25,877 nucleotides of DNA from a virus. The stretch covers positions 1 to 25,877 of the IMG/VR virus record IMGVR_UViG_3300020471_001340; one strand, given 5' to 3'. Of this stretch, positions 1 to 7,849 are shown piece by piece. The position numbers and the translations under genes were made by a program. The notes under the pieces were generated by a model that saw only the letters and a program-made list of their open reading frames with translations, was not told the DNA's origin and did no database searches. The number at the start of each line of letters is the position of its first letter. Position 1 is the first letter of the stretch.

Positions 1-75
1 TGGAGTGTGTTCTACTTCTGTACCAGTGAAGTAGGTTATGTTATCAAATTCGCCTGCGTCATAGTTTCTTTTCAT
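1..75 (-). CDS. Hypothetical protein, N-terminal fragment (cut by window edge)
   Basis: An ATG at 75 opens a frame that stays open to base 1. The 25 visible residues begin MKRNYDAGEF and contain the stretch FTGTEVEHTP. The start lies 3 nt after the stop of the transglycosylase-like gene, so it is probably co-transcribed and translationally coupled with it. I see only a weak G-rich ribosome site (TGGG) upstream. I do not recognise the family from this fragment. Its position next to a DpdA-like gene makes a role in base modification possible, but that is a guess from location only. Confidence 0.55.
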   Translation of the reverse strand, partial: MKRNYDAGEFDNITYFTGTEVEHTP

Positions 76-78
76 AAT

Positions 79-1548
79 CTACCCAAATAGTTCGTTAAAC
101 TTTGTTGCCGCATTTACAGTTTTTTTGCCTATTGCACCTCTAGTGCCGATGATAGACATCCAGAATCTTGAAAACTCTTCTATTACCAAGTTCGCTTCGT
201 CTCTGTTGTCAGTTGCAAATATTGCTTCCACAACATCTTTAAAAAATAACCTGTCGAATTGCTCTTCAACAAGCATGTTCGGAATGACGCCATTGTCGTA
301 TTGTCTATTGGCTTCTTGTACTGCATTGATATGACTCCACACATTATGTCCCATTTGAATAGCATATGAAAAACTATCCCAACTAGTTTTACCTTCTTTA
401 CCTATTTTATTTAAATCTCCTGGACCATATACACATATATCTTTGGCTTGTAATTCTGCTGTCACAGGAGAATCTTTAAAACTTGTATGTTTACCTTCTC
501 TTACAAATGCACTTGCAAACGGACTTGAATCGTTAGCTAAAGACTTATCGTCTATACTAGGCACCATTCGATACACCCATTTTGCTCTATCTTGTGTTTC
601 TAGTTCACAATAAATCTGTCCGTTTGCAGTTGCTAAGAACGGTGATGCACAATCAAATGTAACCATAAAGTTAGGATTATGATATTTTCTAACTGCTCTT
701 TGTATGTCAGTTAACAATGTAGCCCATTCTAATTTTGATGTGCCTAGAAAATGCATAACATCATGTACGCCTTTTTCTAATAATCCATCGAATCTCAAAG
801 CAACCAAACGTTTCAAAACTAGATGAACATCACACATATTCTGTCCACCCATTGACCAGCCATTAAAGTGTCTATCTGGATATACTTTAGGATCGCAGTA
901 ATCTTTCATTTGATCATACCAATCATCTGCGTCTGCGTGATTTTCTCCTTGTAAAACATTCAAAAATTTGCAATCACCTGTCCTGTGTTGCATAAAATAA
1001 TCATTATTAATTCGTGTTGCTTTAACTGCTTCTGCATATGTACTAATGCCTGTTGCTTTTGCACCTTCAGGAGATCGTGAAACCCAAGCTGGAATATCAA
1101 GTATCATTCCATAGTCCATATAAGCATCCATCCAACGTAAAACACCATCACGTTTCTTTTGAGCTTTAGGACAATTAGGATCCTTCCAATCACCTTCCCA
1201 AACACCTTTACCAATTTGGAAACCACCGGAATCGCCTAATAACCAAGTGTTTGCTCTATCTCTATTACGAACCATATCTTCTTTAGGCACAAATTTATTA
1301 GTATCTAAATCAGCATGTCCTGCAGAGTATAGTGTCCATTTATACTGAAACATTCCTTCTTGGTTATTAAGATAATTAAGGCTTTCTACTCCGTTAGGAA
1401 AATTGCTAGGTATTCTAGCTGGATCAACATAAGGCCCTTTAACAGGATCAGGATGACGCTGTTTACCAATATAAGTGGCAAAGAAACCACTCAATGCTGG
1501 TAAGAAAGTTGCGTAATCTTTCTGAGCTGTTGTTAAGTCTGTGATCAT
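79..1548 (-). CDS. dpdA: TGT-superfamily transglycosylase, DpdA-like (candidate 7-deazaguanine DNA modification enzyme)
   Basis: A 489-residue protein with the signature of tRNA-guanine transglycosylases (TGT). GDSGGFQIG carries the general-base Asp (about residue 106). VLQGENH matches the TGT VQGG region, GWSMGGQN the glycine-rich substrate loop, and HFLGTS the LMGVG motif. FDCASPFLATANGQ matches the bacterial FDCVxPTRNAxxG segment that carries the nucleophile Asp (about residue 299). The Cys-x-Cys-x2-Cys...His zinc site that follows in true TGT enzymes is not visible. In known phages, TGT homologues of this divergent kind (DpdA) insert preQ0-type bases into DNA to evade restriction; the role here is inferred. 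I chose the ATG at 1548, preceded by AGGTAAC and overlapping the stop of the 37-aa ORF (ATGA), over an upstream in-frame TTG at 1575. No preQ0 synthesis genes lie in this window. A tRNA role cannot be excluded. Confidence 0.72.
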   Translation of the reverse strand: MITDLTTAQKDYATFLPALSGFFATYIGKQRHPDPVKGPYVDPARIPSNFPNGVESLNYLNNQEGMFQYKWTLYSAGHADLDTNKFVPKEDMVRNRDRANTWLLGDSGGFQIGKGVWEGDWKDPNCPKAQKKRDGVLRWMDAYMDYGMILDIPAWVSRSPEGAKATGISTYAEAVKATRINNDYFMQHRTGDCKFLNVLQGENHADADDWYDQMKDYCDPKVYPDRHFNGWSMGGQNMCDVHLVLKRLVALRFDGLLEKGVHDVMHFLGTSKLEWATLLTDIQRAVRKYHNPNFMVTFDCASPFLATANGQIYCELETQDRAKWVYRMVPSIDDKSLANDSSPFASAFVREGKHTSFKDSPVTAELQAKDICVYGPGDLNKIGKEGKTSWDSFSYAIQMGHNVWSHINAVQEANRQYDNGVIPNMLVEEQFDRLFFKDVVEAIFATDNRDEANLVIEEFSRFWMSIIGTRGAIGKKTVNAATKFNELFG

Positions 1549-1658
1549 GTTACCTGCACAGCAATATACACACAAAGGGCAAGTATTGCTAACTTGCCAT
1601 AGTCAAGGTCAAAGTCTGTACCTTCACCATACTTTTTTCTAAATTCACTAAACTTCAT
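1545..1658 (-). CDS. 37-residue single-pass membrane peptide, unknown function
   Basis: A short ORF not covered by long-ORF calling. It has an ATG at 1658 preceded by a strong AGGAGG site at 4-nt spacing and ends in a TGA that overlaps the start of the DpdA-like gene (ATGA). The peptide begins MKFSEFRKKYGEGTDFDL and ends in a hydrophobic stretch (about residues 21-36, KLAILALCVYIAVQV). It is therefore charged at the N terminus with a C-terminal membrane helix. The good ribosome site and the coupled stop/start make it credible as a gene. It may also serve as a leader that delivers ribosomes to the transglycosylase gene. No family recognised. Confidence 0.6.
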   Translation of the reverse strand: MKFSEFRKKYGEGTDFDLDYGKLAILALCVYIAVQVT

Positions 1659-1666
1659 ATTACCTC

Positions 1667-2398
1667 CTATTTGCTTTGTGCTGGCAAAATGTAATCATAT
1701 TTTGCTAGTCCACTATCAACACTTATTTGCATTGCACCTTGATCGCTAATACTCATTGTAATATCGCCATCTAAGTTTAAAATAGCTTGTACTTGTGCTA
1801 CTGGCCAACTCCATGTATGTGCCAATGTACCTTCAACACCTGCTTCAAATACAAATGTACCTGCGTGTGTACTTTGATCACCAAAGCTAAACACTAAGTC
1901 GCCATCTTTAGTTGAAACATTAAATGTTGGTTCTTCTGCATGTGCCGCACTTTGTAATTTCATTCTACCAATTGCCGCAACACTTGGTTGAAATGTTACA
2001 TTCCAGGCCGCACCTTTAAACTTTACACTTTTTAGTTTTTCATCGATAATTTGCTTGTTCATAAATCGATAATCATTTTCAAAATCGCCACTTGCGTTTT
2101 CAAAGTGAATATGTGTAGGAATTGTTTCGCCGTTTCTATCAGCATTCACTACGTCAATCTTTGCATCTTTCTGATATTCTGGATTCTTCAAATGTAATGC
2201 AAGTTTGTCTAAGTTAGGCATACCAAATGTGCCATTAAATTCAGACACACTATTATGTGTTGTAGAATTTAAAATTACAGAACGATCTTCTGCCATACTT
2301 TCAATTGTTGTTGTATCAGCTTCACTATTAACTTTTACCAAAGTTAAAAATCCTAGTGCGTGTGTTTTAGCAACAACGTCTTGTAAAATGTCTTTCAT
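1667..2398 (-). CDS. 45: Sliding clamp, DNA polymerase processivity factor (T4 gp45 type)
   Basis: A 243-residue protein, close in size to T4 gp45 (228 aa). It shows the pattern of marine T4-like clamps: an N-terminal helix (MKDILQDVVAKTHALGF), a segment with FGMPNLDKLALHL, the VTFQPSVAAIGRMKLQSAA central region and a C terminus ending DYILPA. gp45 forms a trimeric ring on DNA that tethers gp43 polymerase and, in T4, also activates late transcription at TATAAATA-type promoters; such promoters occur in this window. It overlaps the stop of the epimerase gene by 4 nt (ATGA). The clamp loader genes (44, 62) are not adjacent, unlike in T4. Family call is from recognition of overall pattern rather than a single motif. 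Confidence 0.8.
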   Translation of the reverse strand: MKDILQDVVAKTHALGFLTLVKVNSEADTTTIESMAEDRSVILNSTTHNSVSEFNGTFGMPNLDKLALHLKNPEYQKDAKIDVVNADRNGETIPTHIHFENASGDFENDYRFMNKQIIDEKLKSVKFKGAAWNVTFQPSVAAIGRMKLQSAAHAEEPTFNVSTKDGDLVFSFGDQSTHAGTFVFEAGVEGTLAHTWSWPVAQVQAILNLDGDITMSISDQGAMQISVDSGLAKYDYILPAQSK

Positions 2399-3159
2399 GC
2401 GGGTTCTCCATTAGTTATATTAAGTATAATGCCTTTGTTGGGCTTTGTCAAGAAGTTTTCTATTGTATATTTAGGTTTAAAGCCTAAAACTTTCATCTTT
2501 TCTATATTAGCACATGTAAATTTCCTTTCATGTGGGGTATTTAGACGGATAGGAGCATTTGGTACTAAGTCTCGAACTCTAATCGGGTTACCAGTACCAA
2601 TGTCCACTATACCAGTTACATGGGGTTTGTTAATTAGTATTTTAATTGCATCACACACGTCATCTAAATGTATAAAATCTCTATGATGAGTAGTTACATA
2701 TTCTAATTCATTGTTTAACACTTTATCTAAGAACATTCCTTTTCTAGGAGTTTCACTAAACACAGTATGAAATCTCATTCCAAGTGTATTAGGATACCTA
2801 GCGGCAAGTTCCTCAATGATATATTTAGATGCCGCATAAGGATTTAAGTCAGGCTCGTATGCACTCGAACTACTCGCATAAAGTATTCTTGTATCTGCAT
2901 ATCTTTCAAATAATCTACGACTTGCTTCAACATTGTTTTGCCAATATGAAGCAGGGTCGTCTAAACTTTCTCTGACACCAGACTTACCAGCTAAATGGAT
3001 TATTAAATCAAATTCTTCATTCGGCAACTCACAAGTTAGTAAATCGTTACCATCTATTAAATCAAAACCTGTAACTTCATTATGTATTAATTTTTCATAA
3101 AGCCTACTGCCTATAAAACCTCTATGTCCTGTAATTAATATCTTTTGTACAGCTATCAT
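2395..3159 (-). CDS. NAD-dependent epimerase/dehydratase (extended SDR, nucleotide-sugar type)
   Basis: A 254-residue Rossmann-fold protein. The N terminus has ITGHRGFIGSRLYEKL, the GxxGxxG dinucleotide-binding motif. Further on come LIHLAGKSGVRES (NNAG-type region), the ASSSSAYEP strand with the catalytic Ser/Thr position, and YAASKYIIEEL, the YxxxK catalytic pair. IDIGTGNPIRVRDLV is the usual C-terminal substrate-domain motif. Members convert UDP-, GDP- or CMP-linked sugars. The protein is somewhat short for the class (usually 300-340 aa). It is coupled by ATGA overlaps to the HAD gene upstream and the clamp gene downstream, and forms a sugar-related group with the HAD, cytidylyltransferase and cupin genes. 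The exact substrate cannot be assigned. Confidence 0.85.
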   Translation of the reverse strand: MIAVQKILITGHRGFIGSRLYEKLIHNEVTGFDLIDGNDLLTCELPNEEFDLIIHLAGKSGVRESLDDPASYWQNNVEASRRLFERYADTRILYASSSSAYEPDLNPYAASKYIIEELAARYPNTLGMRFHTVFSETPRKGMFLDKVLNNELEYVTTHHRDFIHLDDVCDAIKILINKPHVTGIVDIGTGNPIRVRDLVPNAPIRLNTPHERKFTCANIEKMKVLGFKPKYTIENFLTKPNKGIILNITNGEPA

Positions 3160-3878
3160 AGTGCTATTCCTAATTCTTTAAAATATTCAAGATATTCTTT
3201 TGTTTGCGACCAGTTTATTACTGATCTGCTTGCACTTACTACTTGTGCAAGAGGGTAGTCATTTCCATCTTCGTCCATTCTATCTCCGAAGAAATATGTC
3301 TTATCTTGTGGACCAAAGTCTTTTATAATTTGTGCTTTATCAGTGCCTACGGGTGATATATCTATTCCTGTTTCCCCGCCTACAGTTGCTTTAATATTAG
3401 GAAATAAGAAGTTGAAATTTTTTGCAATTATGTTTCTTTCATTTGTAAGTGTATCATACTTGAAATAGTCTGCCCTTTGTTCATTATTAGCATTTCTGCC
3501 TACTACACTAAAATTTACCATACCAGGTCGATGTTCGAAATGTAAACCTGTTCTAATTTTAAAATCACTTTCAGTTAATTGAATACTTAACCATTCGTGT
3601 GCATCTTCAGGTAAAATCCAATCATTGGTTCGTACATTTACATCTTTTTCCCAAACATCATTACCATTACAATTATAAACCCTTTGACATTTATTATAGA
3701 TAGTTTCTCCAATTTGTTCAATTGTCTTAGGCCTATCACTCCCAGTCACAAGGTATACCTCATTAGAGTTACAAAAATCTCTAAACCAAACTGCAAATCT
3801 TTTATCTATAGGTTGTCGACTTGGAGTTAATGTTCCGTCAACATCAAATATAAATTTATTTTTTAGTTTTTTTGTCAC
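3156..3878 (-). CDS. HAD-superfamily hydrolase resembling eukaryotic-type phosphomannomutase
   Basis: About 240 residues. FIFDVDGTLTPSRQPID is HAD motif I with both aspartates. YLVTGSDRPKTIEQIG matches the VGGSD motif II region of PMM. FEHRPGMVNFSVVGRN matches the FRNGMLNVSPIGR motif, GGETGIDISPVGTDKAQ the GGQISFDVFPxGWDK segment, and YFFGDRMDEDGNDYP the FFGDKTxPGGNDYE acidic motif IV. This motif order is that of PMM1/PMM2-type enzymes, which interconvert mannose-6-phosphate and mannose-1-phosphate. I prefer the GTG at 3878 (AGGAAG site just upstream) over the ATG at 3899, which has no site. It overlaps the 60-aa gene before it and is ATGA-coupled to the epimerase, consistent with a GDP-mannose-like sugar route. 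Mutase versus phosphatase activity is not settled by sequence reading. Confidence 0.75.
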   Translation of the reverse strand: MTKKLKNKFIFDVDGTLTPSRQPIDKRFAVWFRDFCNSNEVYLVTGSDRPKTIEQIGETIYNKCQRVYNCNGNDVWEKDVNVRTNDWILPEDAHEWLSIQLTESDFKIRTGLHFEHRPGMVNFSVVGRNANNEQRADYFKYDTLTNERNIIAKNFNFLFPNIKATVGGETGIDISPVGTDKAQIIKDFGPQDKTYFFGDRMDEDGNDYPLAQVVSASRSVINWSQTKEYLEYFKELGIAL

Positions 3879-4038
3879 CTTTCTTCTTCCTTTTAGCATA
3901 CATACCGCTTGTATATTCTACCTCTTCAGAACGAGCACCATAAGGATAAACTGTAATTTTATTTCCTTTTGCTAACCATTCGTCTATTAATTTTTTATCT
4001 TCCGCTCTCTCTTTTTCTCTTTCATCGTTTATGCTCAT
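3856..4038 (-). CDS. Small basic hypothetical protein
   Basis: 60 residues, highly charged, with the central motif KGNKITVYPYGARSE and a lysine-rich tail (KRKKKGDKKTKK). I recall similar short proteins with an ITVYPYGARSE-like core from marine T4-like phages, but no function is known to me. Its start overlaps the stop of the cytidylyltransferase gene by 4 nt and its 3' end overlaps the HAD gene, so it is embedded in the sugar-related operon. The basic tail could bind nucleic acid; this is speculation. Confidence 0.7.
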   Translation of the reverse strand: MSINDEREKERAEDKKLIDEWLAKGNKITVYPYGARSEEVEYTSGMYAKRKKKGDKKTKK

Positions 4039-4451
4039 CTGTCCTCCGTTTCAGCAACTCGTGAACGTAAATCACTTGTGCTGAATCGGTGATCTCGTTT
4101 ATTAAAATGTAAGTCAATATCTCTACTACGACATATATCTTTACCTGTAAAATCTTTGTCTCGATATTCTTCTCCTAGTATTCTTACATTAATAGGATAC
4201 ATTTGTAAAATATCTTCTAAATCTTTTTCGGTGCCATAAGGAATAATTTCGTCTACATATTCAACTGCATTAAGTTGTGTATACCTTTCGACAATACTTT
4301 GTATAGGAGCATTTTTTTCTTTTCTATCTAAACTAGGATCAACTTGTAACCCTACTAACAAATAGTCACATTGTTCTTTTGCTTCACGTAGCATTATCAC
4401 ATGTCCAGCATGTAATAAATCAAAAGTTGAGCATGTAAATCCTACCTTCAT
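4035..4451 (-). CDS. Cytidylyltransferase-like nucleotidyltransferase (TagD/GCT type)
   Basis: 138 residues from the ATG at 4451 (MKVGFTCSTFDLLHAGHV). The HxGH nucleotide-binding motif is LLHAGH near residue 15, and the C-terminal signature is FSTSDLRSR (STSxxR), both typical of the glycerol-3-phosphate cytidylyltransferase family. The internal GLQVDPSLDRKEKNAP and RILGEEYRDKDFTGK segments also fit. Such enzymes join CTP (or ATP) to a phosphorylated alcohol or sugar. I chose 4451 because it forms a TAATG overlap with the cupin gene stop; an extended frame starting at 4481 adds eleven unlikely residues. It is part of the sugar-related group between polymerase and clamp. The acceptor is unknown. 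Confidence 0.82.
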   Translation of the reverse strand: MKVGFTCSTFDLLHAGHVIMLREAKEQCDYLLVGLQVDPSLDRKEKNAPIQSIVERYTQLNAVEYVDEIIPYGTEKDLEDILQMYPINVRILGEEYRDKDFTGKDICRSRDIDLHFNKRDHRFSTSDLRSRVAETEDR

Positions 4452-4780
4452 TAGTGTTTCCTTTTTCCATCGAAGACACAAACAAAATACATGTCTGCAT
4501 CACGCAAATTCATTACCTTATGAAATACTCCATCTTGGATAGGTACTACATCGCCTGCTTCTACTTTAATAAATTCATTATCCAATTGCATTTGTCCTGC
4601 CCCTTCAATAAAGAAATAAACTTCTTCTTGACCATCATGACTATGCCCACTTGTTTGTTTATGCCCATGCAATCTTGTACTACTTAGAACAAGTGTATTA
4701 CCAAAGGGATTGTCTTTTACCACATACCTATCATCCTGTTTAGCAATATAACCACCAATGTCATCAATGTTTACTTTCAT
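4451..4780 (-). CDS. Cupin-domain protein (small, possibly sugar-phosphate isomerase-like)
   Basis: 109 residues with a single cupin barrel. Motif 1 is HGHKQTSGHSHDGQEEVYFFIEG (cut here to key parts: SGHSHDGQEEVYF, with His, His and Glu metal ligands). Motif 2 is GDVVPIQDGVFHKVMN, carrying the third His. The start at 4780 has a GGAG site 7 nt upstream, which makes it better than an in-frame start at 4867 inside the polymerase gene. Cupins of this size include mannose-6-phosphate isomerase-like proteins, which would fit the PMM-like neighbour, but the domain is too general to assign a reaction. It follows the polymerase stop by 10 nt and is TAATG-coupled to the cytidylyltransferase. Confidence 0.82.
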   Translation of the reverse strand: MKVNIDDIGGYIAKQDDRYVVKDNPFGNTLVLSSTRLHGHKQTSGHSHDGQEEVYFFIEGAGQMQLDNEFIKVEAGDVVPIQDGVFHKVMNLRDADMYFVCVFDGKRKH

Positions 4781-4790
4781 TATTTCTCCT

Positions 4791-7463
4791 TTAAGTTCCA
4801 AAATCAAATAAGCTGTTAAATGTATTGTGTTGCTTTGTATCTTCAAGTGGGTAATCAAGCACACCAATTAAGTTGTCCAGTTTGTTATCAATTATAGTTT
4901 CAGCCATTGCGGCATCATCAAACGGAAGTTCTTTAAACCAATCAGGAATATGTAATTCATCTGTTGGATATGCTACACTTGTATAACCTAACGGGTTTTG
5001 TTTTAGCTTACACACAATTACTTTCATACCATCTACAATTTCTTGAGAATATTTGTCGCCGTTCATACGTTTAAGTGTATTCCAATTAATGCTCGCTCTT
5101 ACATGGCCAGGCATATTTGCCTTTCCCTGTTTCTCCTCCAGTCTCTGATAGTGACCAATTTTATTTGCACGTTTCGGCGAACCTTTTTCCCAGCCAGGAC
5201 GTTCACTGAATTCTTTTCTGAATACAGTAATACGTTCTAGTACATCTTCTTGTGGTGCATTTGTAAGTACCATAAGGAGTAATTCGCTGAGAAACTCTTG
5301 CATAAAAACAGGAGTATCTGATCTACGCAAGTCTAAGCCCATTGCTTTTACTTTTCCTGCTTTACCATCTACGTCTGTTCTAAAACCTTCGTTATCAATA
5401 ACCAGTGCCGCATAACGTTTTTTTGTAATATATAATCCGCTTTCAGCAACAATCTCTCTACCTGCCGCAATTACATCTGATCGTGTCTTTGGACAATGGA
5501 ATGCTTGTAACATGAACTTTTCAAATGTAGTATTTGCCGCTTCGCATACTTGATCATATAAAGTAATTACGTTGTCTTTCGACCAAGGAATCTTTTTGCT
5601 TTCAATATCATTTTTCAATGTAGGATATGCACTAAAGTAACAAGAGTCAGTATCACCATAAATCATAGCTTCGCCAACATGATCATACTTTCCAGTAATT
5701 ACTTTGTTTACTTCTGCTGACATATGCTTTACAATAGTTCTACCTGTCAGTGTAGTAGACTGACCAATACGTTTATCGAAAAAACGACAGCCAGGGTTGA
5801 GAATAGCGCCGTACAAGCTATTAAGATTAATTTTTTTAACAAGTTGTCTTTTGTCCCAGTACTCTGTTTCGATTGCATTTCCAGCATCCTTTGCTTTTTT
5901 AAGTTGTGCTTGTAGTTCTTTACGTTCGCTATACCAACGTTTTAGCAGTCCAGGAATAACACCTTCATGCTCTGTAGTAAAAATTGTACCATTCGAACTT
6001 AGCATCCAAGGTTTGTTACTATCAAAGATAATTTTGTAAAGTTCTGCACCACTTACTACTTCAGTATTACCATTTTCAAAGTCAACTGTTAGTGCAACAT
6101 CTTTACGTTGATCCATAACTGCATCATATTCCTCTGTAGCAAATTTACCTTCCCAACTCCCTGCAAATGATTTCTTCTTTAAAGTTGTATCTTCGTGTAC
6201 ACGAGCTTCACTTATTTCAGGACGTATTTGTCCTACGATAGTTGCTGGATCCATATTTAATGCACGAATAACACTCGGATATAGACTGTTTAAGTCCATA
6301 CTACCTATCCATTTATGAAGTCCTTTTTTAGGAAATGCAACATACGCACCTGCCGCGGCTGTGTTTTCGCTATCATCTCTTTTAGGTCTATTTGGAACTT
6401 GCATGCCTCTATGATGTGCTTCATTAACAATAGCTTGTTCTGTAACTGCTACTGCACCCATTGTGGTCTGTAGCAAAACAGTATTTGCATGTGCAAGTTC
6501 GTTACTTAGATCAATGAATCTTAGTTTTTTGTCCAGCTTGTCCAGTAGTGCGGTATCTTGTATGTTGTATTCAATGAATTTTCTAAAGTCATTGTTGTAC
6601 AATTGATCCAAAGTTCCTTCATAAGGCACTTTGTTCTCACCAACTTCGATTTCACCAATAGCATCAAGTCTATAACTGTGTCTTTCTTCATATGTGTATT
6701 TACGATATAATTCTAAACTGTCTAAATGCACTCTGCCTATTAGGTCAAAGGTAACAGCTGATTTTCCATACTTTTCATACTCACGTTTTTTAGGCAGTTG
6801 CCCCCATAAGCAAAATCTTCTTGTATCGTCTTTACTTAATACTCTACTTGTTCTATTTACTGTGTAAGGAATATCATATCCTTCACTATTCCAACCACTT
6901 AGTATGTCAGCATCTTCAATTAGTGTTAAAAAAGTATCGATCATTTCGCTTTCTTTTTCAAAAAGCATTACATTATCAATACCTTCAAGTTCTTTTTTAG
7001 CTTGATCCATTGTAAGGGTCTTTGGAGGGACTGCCAAGCAGACCATTGTTTCTAGCCACTGTAAATATACAGCAATAGAGGTAATAGGCATAAATGGATC
7101 AGCAGGATCAGCAAAACCTCTCTCTGGATCAAAGTCAGTCTCGATATCAAAGAATGCAATGTTTAGTTTTGGTGCATCTTGATTAAGATAATTTTCGCTT
7201 AAACATTGGAATATAGGATTAATGTCGCTTTCGAAAAGTTGTTTGTCTCGATTAATTGCAACTTCTTTACGAAAGTCTTTTGTGTTTTTGCAAACAATTC
7301 GACTCAAAGGGTCATCATATATACTTCTATATTTGCCTCTTTGGTCTTTATAATAGAAAGTGTACTTTGCCTGATATTCAGTATAATGTCTTTTGCCTTC
7401 TTTACGCTCAACGACTCTAATAATGTCAGAGTCCCTATCAAATAGTGCGTCTACGTAACTCAA
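4791..7463 (-). CDS. 43: Family B DNA polymerase (T4 gp43 type) with proofreading exonuclease
   Basis: About 890 residues, the usual length for gp43 (T4: 898). The exonuclease domain comes first: FFDIETDFD (Exo I), SGWNSEGYDIPY (Exo II) and YNIQDTALLDKLD (Exo III). The polymerase domain has DLNSLYPSVI (motif A), KINLNSLYGAI (motif B) and YGDTDSCYFSA (motif C, catalytic DTD). The protein ends FNSLFDFGT, a hydrophobic C-terminal peptide of the sort that docks on the sliding clamp. The frame can be extended to a TTG at 7490, but the internal TTG at 7463 is preceded by GAGGAG at 7-nt spacing and gives a start MSYVDALFDRD. I prefer it. Transcription probably comes from the sigma-70 promoter at 8141-8169 through the two small genes upstream. 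Confidence 0.95.
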   Translation of the reverse strand: MSYVDALFDRDSDIIRVVERKEGKRHYTEYQAKYTFYYKDQRGKYRSIYDDPLSRIVCKNTKDFRKEVAINRDKQLFESDINPIFQCLSENYLNQDAPKLNIAFFDIETDFDPERGFADPADPFMPITSIAVYLQWLETMVCLAVPPKTLTMDQAKKELEGIDNVMLFEKESEMIDTFLTLIEDADILSGWNSEGYDIPYTVNRTSRVLSKDDTRRFCLWGQLPKKREYEKYGKSAVTFDLIGRVHLDSLELYRKYTYEERHSYRLDAIGEIEVGENKVPYEGTLDQLYNNDFRKFIEYNIQDTALLDKLDKKLRFIDLSNELAHANTVLLQTTMGAVAVTEQAIVNEAHHRGMQVPNRPKRDDSENTAAAGAYVAFPKKGLHKWIGSMDLNSLYPSVIRALNMDPATIVGQIRPEISEARVHEDTTLKKKSFAGSWEGKFATEEYDAVMDQRKDVALTVDFENGNTEVVSGAELYKIIFDSNKPWMLSSNGTIFTTEHEGVIPGLLKRWYSERKELQAQLKKAKDAGNAIETEYWDKRQLVKKINLNSLYGAILNPGCRFFDKRIGQSTTLTGRTIVKHMSAEVNKVITGKYDHVGEAMIYGDTDSCYFSAYPTLKNDIESKKIPWSKDNVITLYDQVCEAANTTFEKFMLQAFHCPKTRSDVIAAGREIVAESGLYITKKRYAALVIDNEGFRTDVDGKAGKVKAMGLDLRRSDTPVFMQEFLSELLLMVLTNAPQEDVLERITVFRKEFSERPGWEKGSPKRANKIGHYQRLEEKQGKANMPGHVRASINWNTLKRMNGDKYSQEIVDGMKVIVCKLKQNPLGYTSVAYPTDELHIPDWFKELPFDDAAMAETIIDNKLDNLIGVLDYPLEDTKQHNTFNSLFDFGT

Positions 7464-7505
7464 TTTTTTCTCCTCGTTGCTTTTGGCCAACTTAACCGTC
7501 TACAT

Positions 7506-7516
7506 GCCCTGTGGGC
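7506..7516 (-). promoter_or_regulatory. Small hairpin in the leader of the DNA polymerase gene (possible)
   Basis: GCCC-ACA-GGGC (minus strand) can form a 4-bp GC stem about 43 nt upstream of the preferred TTG start. T4 gp43 represses its own translation by binding a hairpin near its ribosome site, so a leader hairpin here is of interest. This one is short and not at the ribosome site, so the link is weak. Confidence 0.2.
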
Positions 7517-7570
7517 GATATTGTACTTATTCAAGTATTTTACCTTGTAAAGTATTTGTGGTTGTAATCA

Positions 7571-7849
7571 TTAATTTACCACAATTTGTATTAACGCAAT
7601 AGTATTCATTACAACAAACCAACTACATAAGAAAATTGTAAATGCGGCCTTTCTTATCACTGTGCTTATCAAGCCCAATATACTTCCTATTAAGTACATA
7701 GGAATAAAAATTTCAGTAGCAGGATCTAGCACTGTCCAAGTTAGCACCGCACTAGCACTTACTAAAAATAAAGTTTCAAAAAACTCACAGTAAAATGCAA
7801 ACGGACTTAGCCGGTAGCTTTCCTTAAAATATCTAACGACTCCATTCAC
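7571..7849 (-). CDS. Small integral membrane protein, unknown function
   Basis: 92 residues starting MNGVVRYFKESYRLSPF. Three hydrophobic segments follow: roughly residues 20-40 (FYCEFFETLFLVSASAVLTW), 49-63 (IFIPMYLIGSILGLI) and 68-90 (AAFTIFLCSWFVVMNTIALI). It is therefore probably a three-helix inner-membrane protein. It overlaps the DsbA-like gene stop by 4 nt (ATGA) and sits between that gene and DNA polymerase, downstream of the sigma-70-like promoter, so it is likely an early or middle gene. No family is recognised. Confidence 0.75.
   Translation of the reverse strand: MNGVVRYFKESYRLSPFAFYCEFFETLFLVSASAVLTWTVLDPATEIFIPMYLIGSILGLISTVIRKAAFTIFLCSWFVVMNTIALIQIVVN

Noticed and set aside
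1549-1575. TTG start of the transglycosylase with a CVYCCAG cysteine-rich N terminus
   Set aside because: The ATG at 1548 has a better ribosome site and an ATGA overlap with the preceding 37-aa ORF; the Cys-rich extension is the same DNA read in another frame.
3879-3899. ATG start of the PMM-like gene at 3899
   Set aside because: No ribosome site upstream, while the GTG at 3878 has AGGAAG; not fully excluded.
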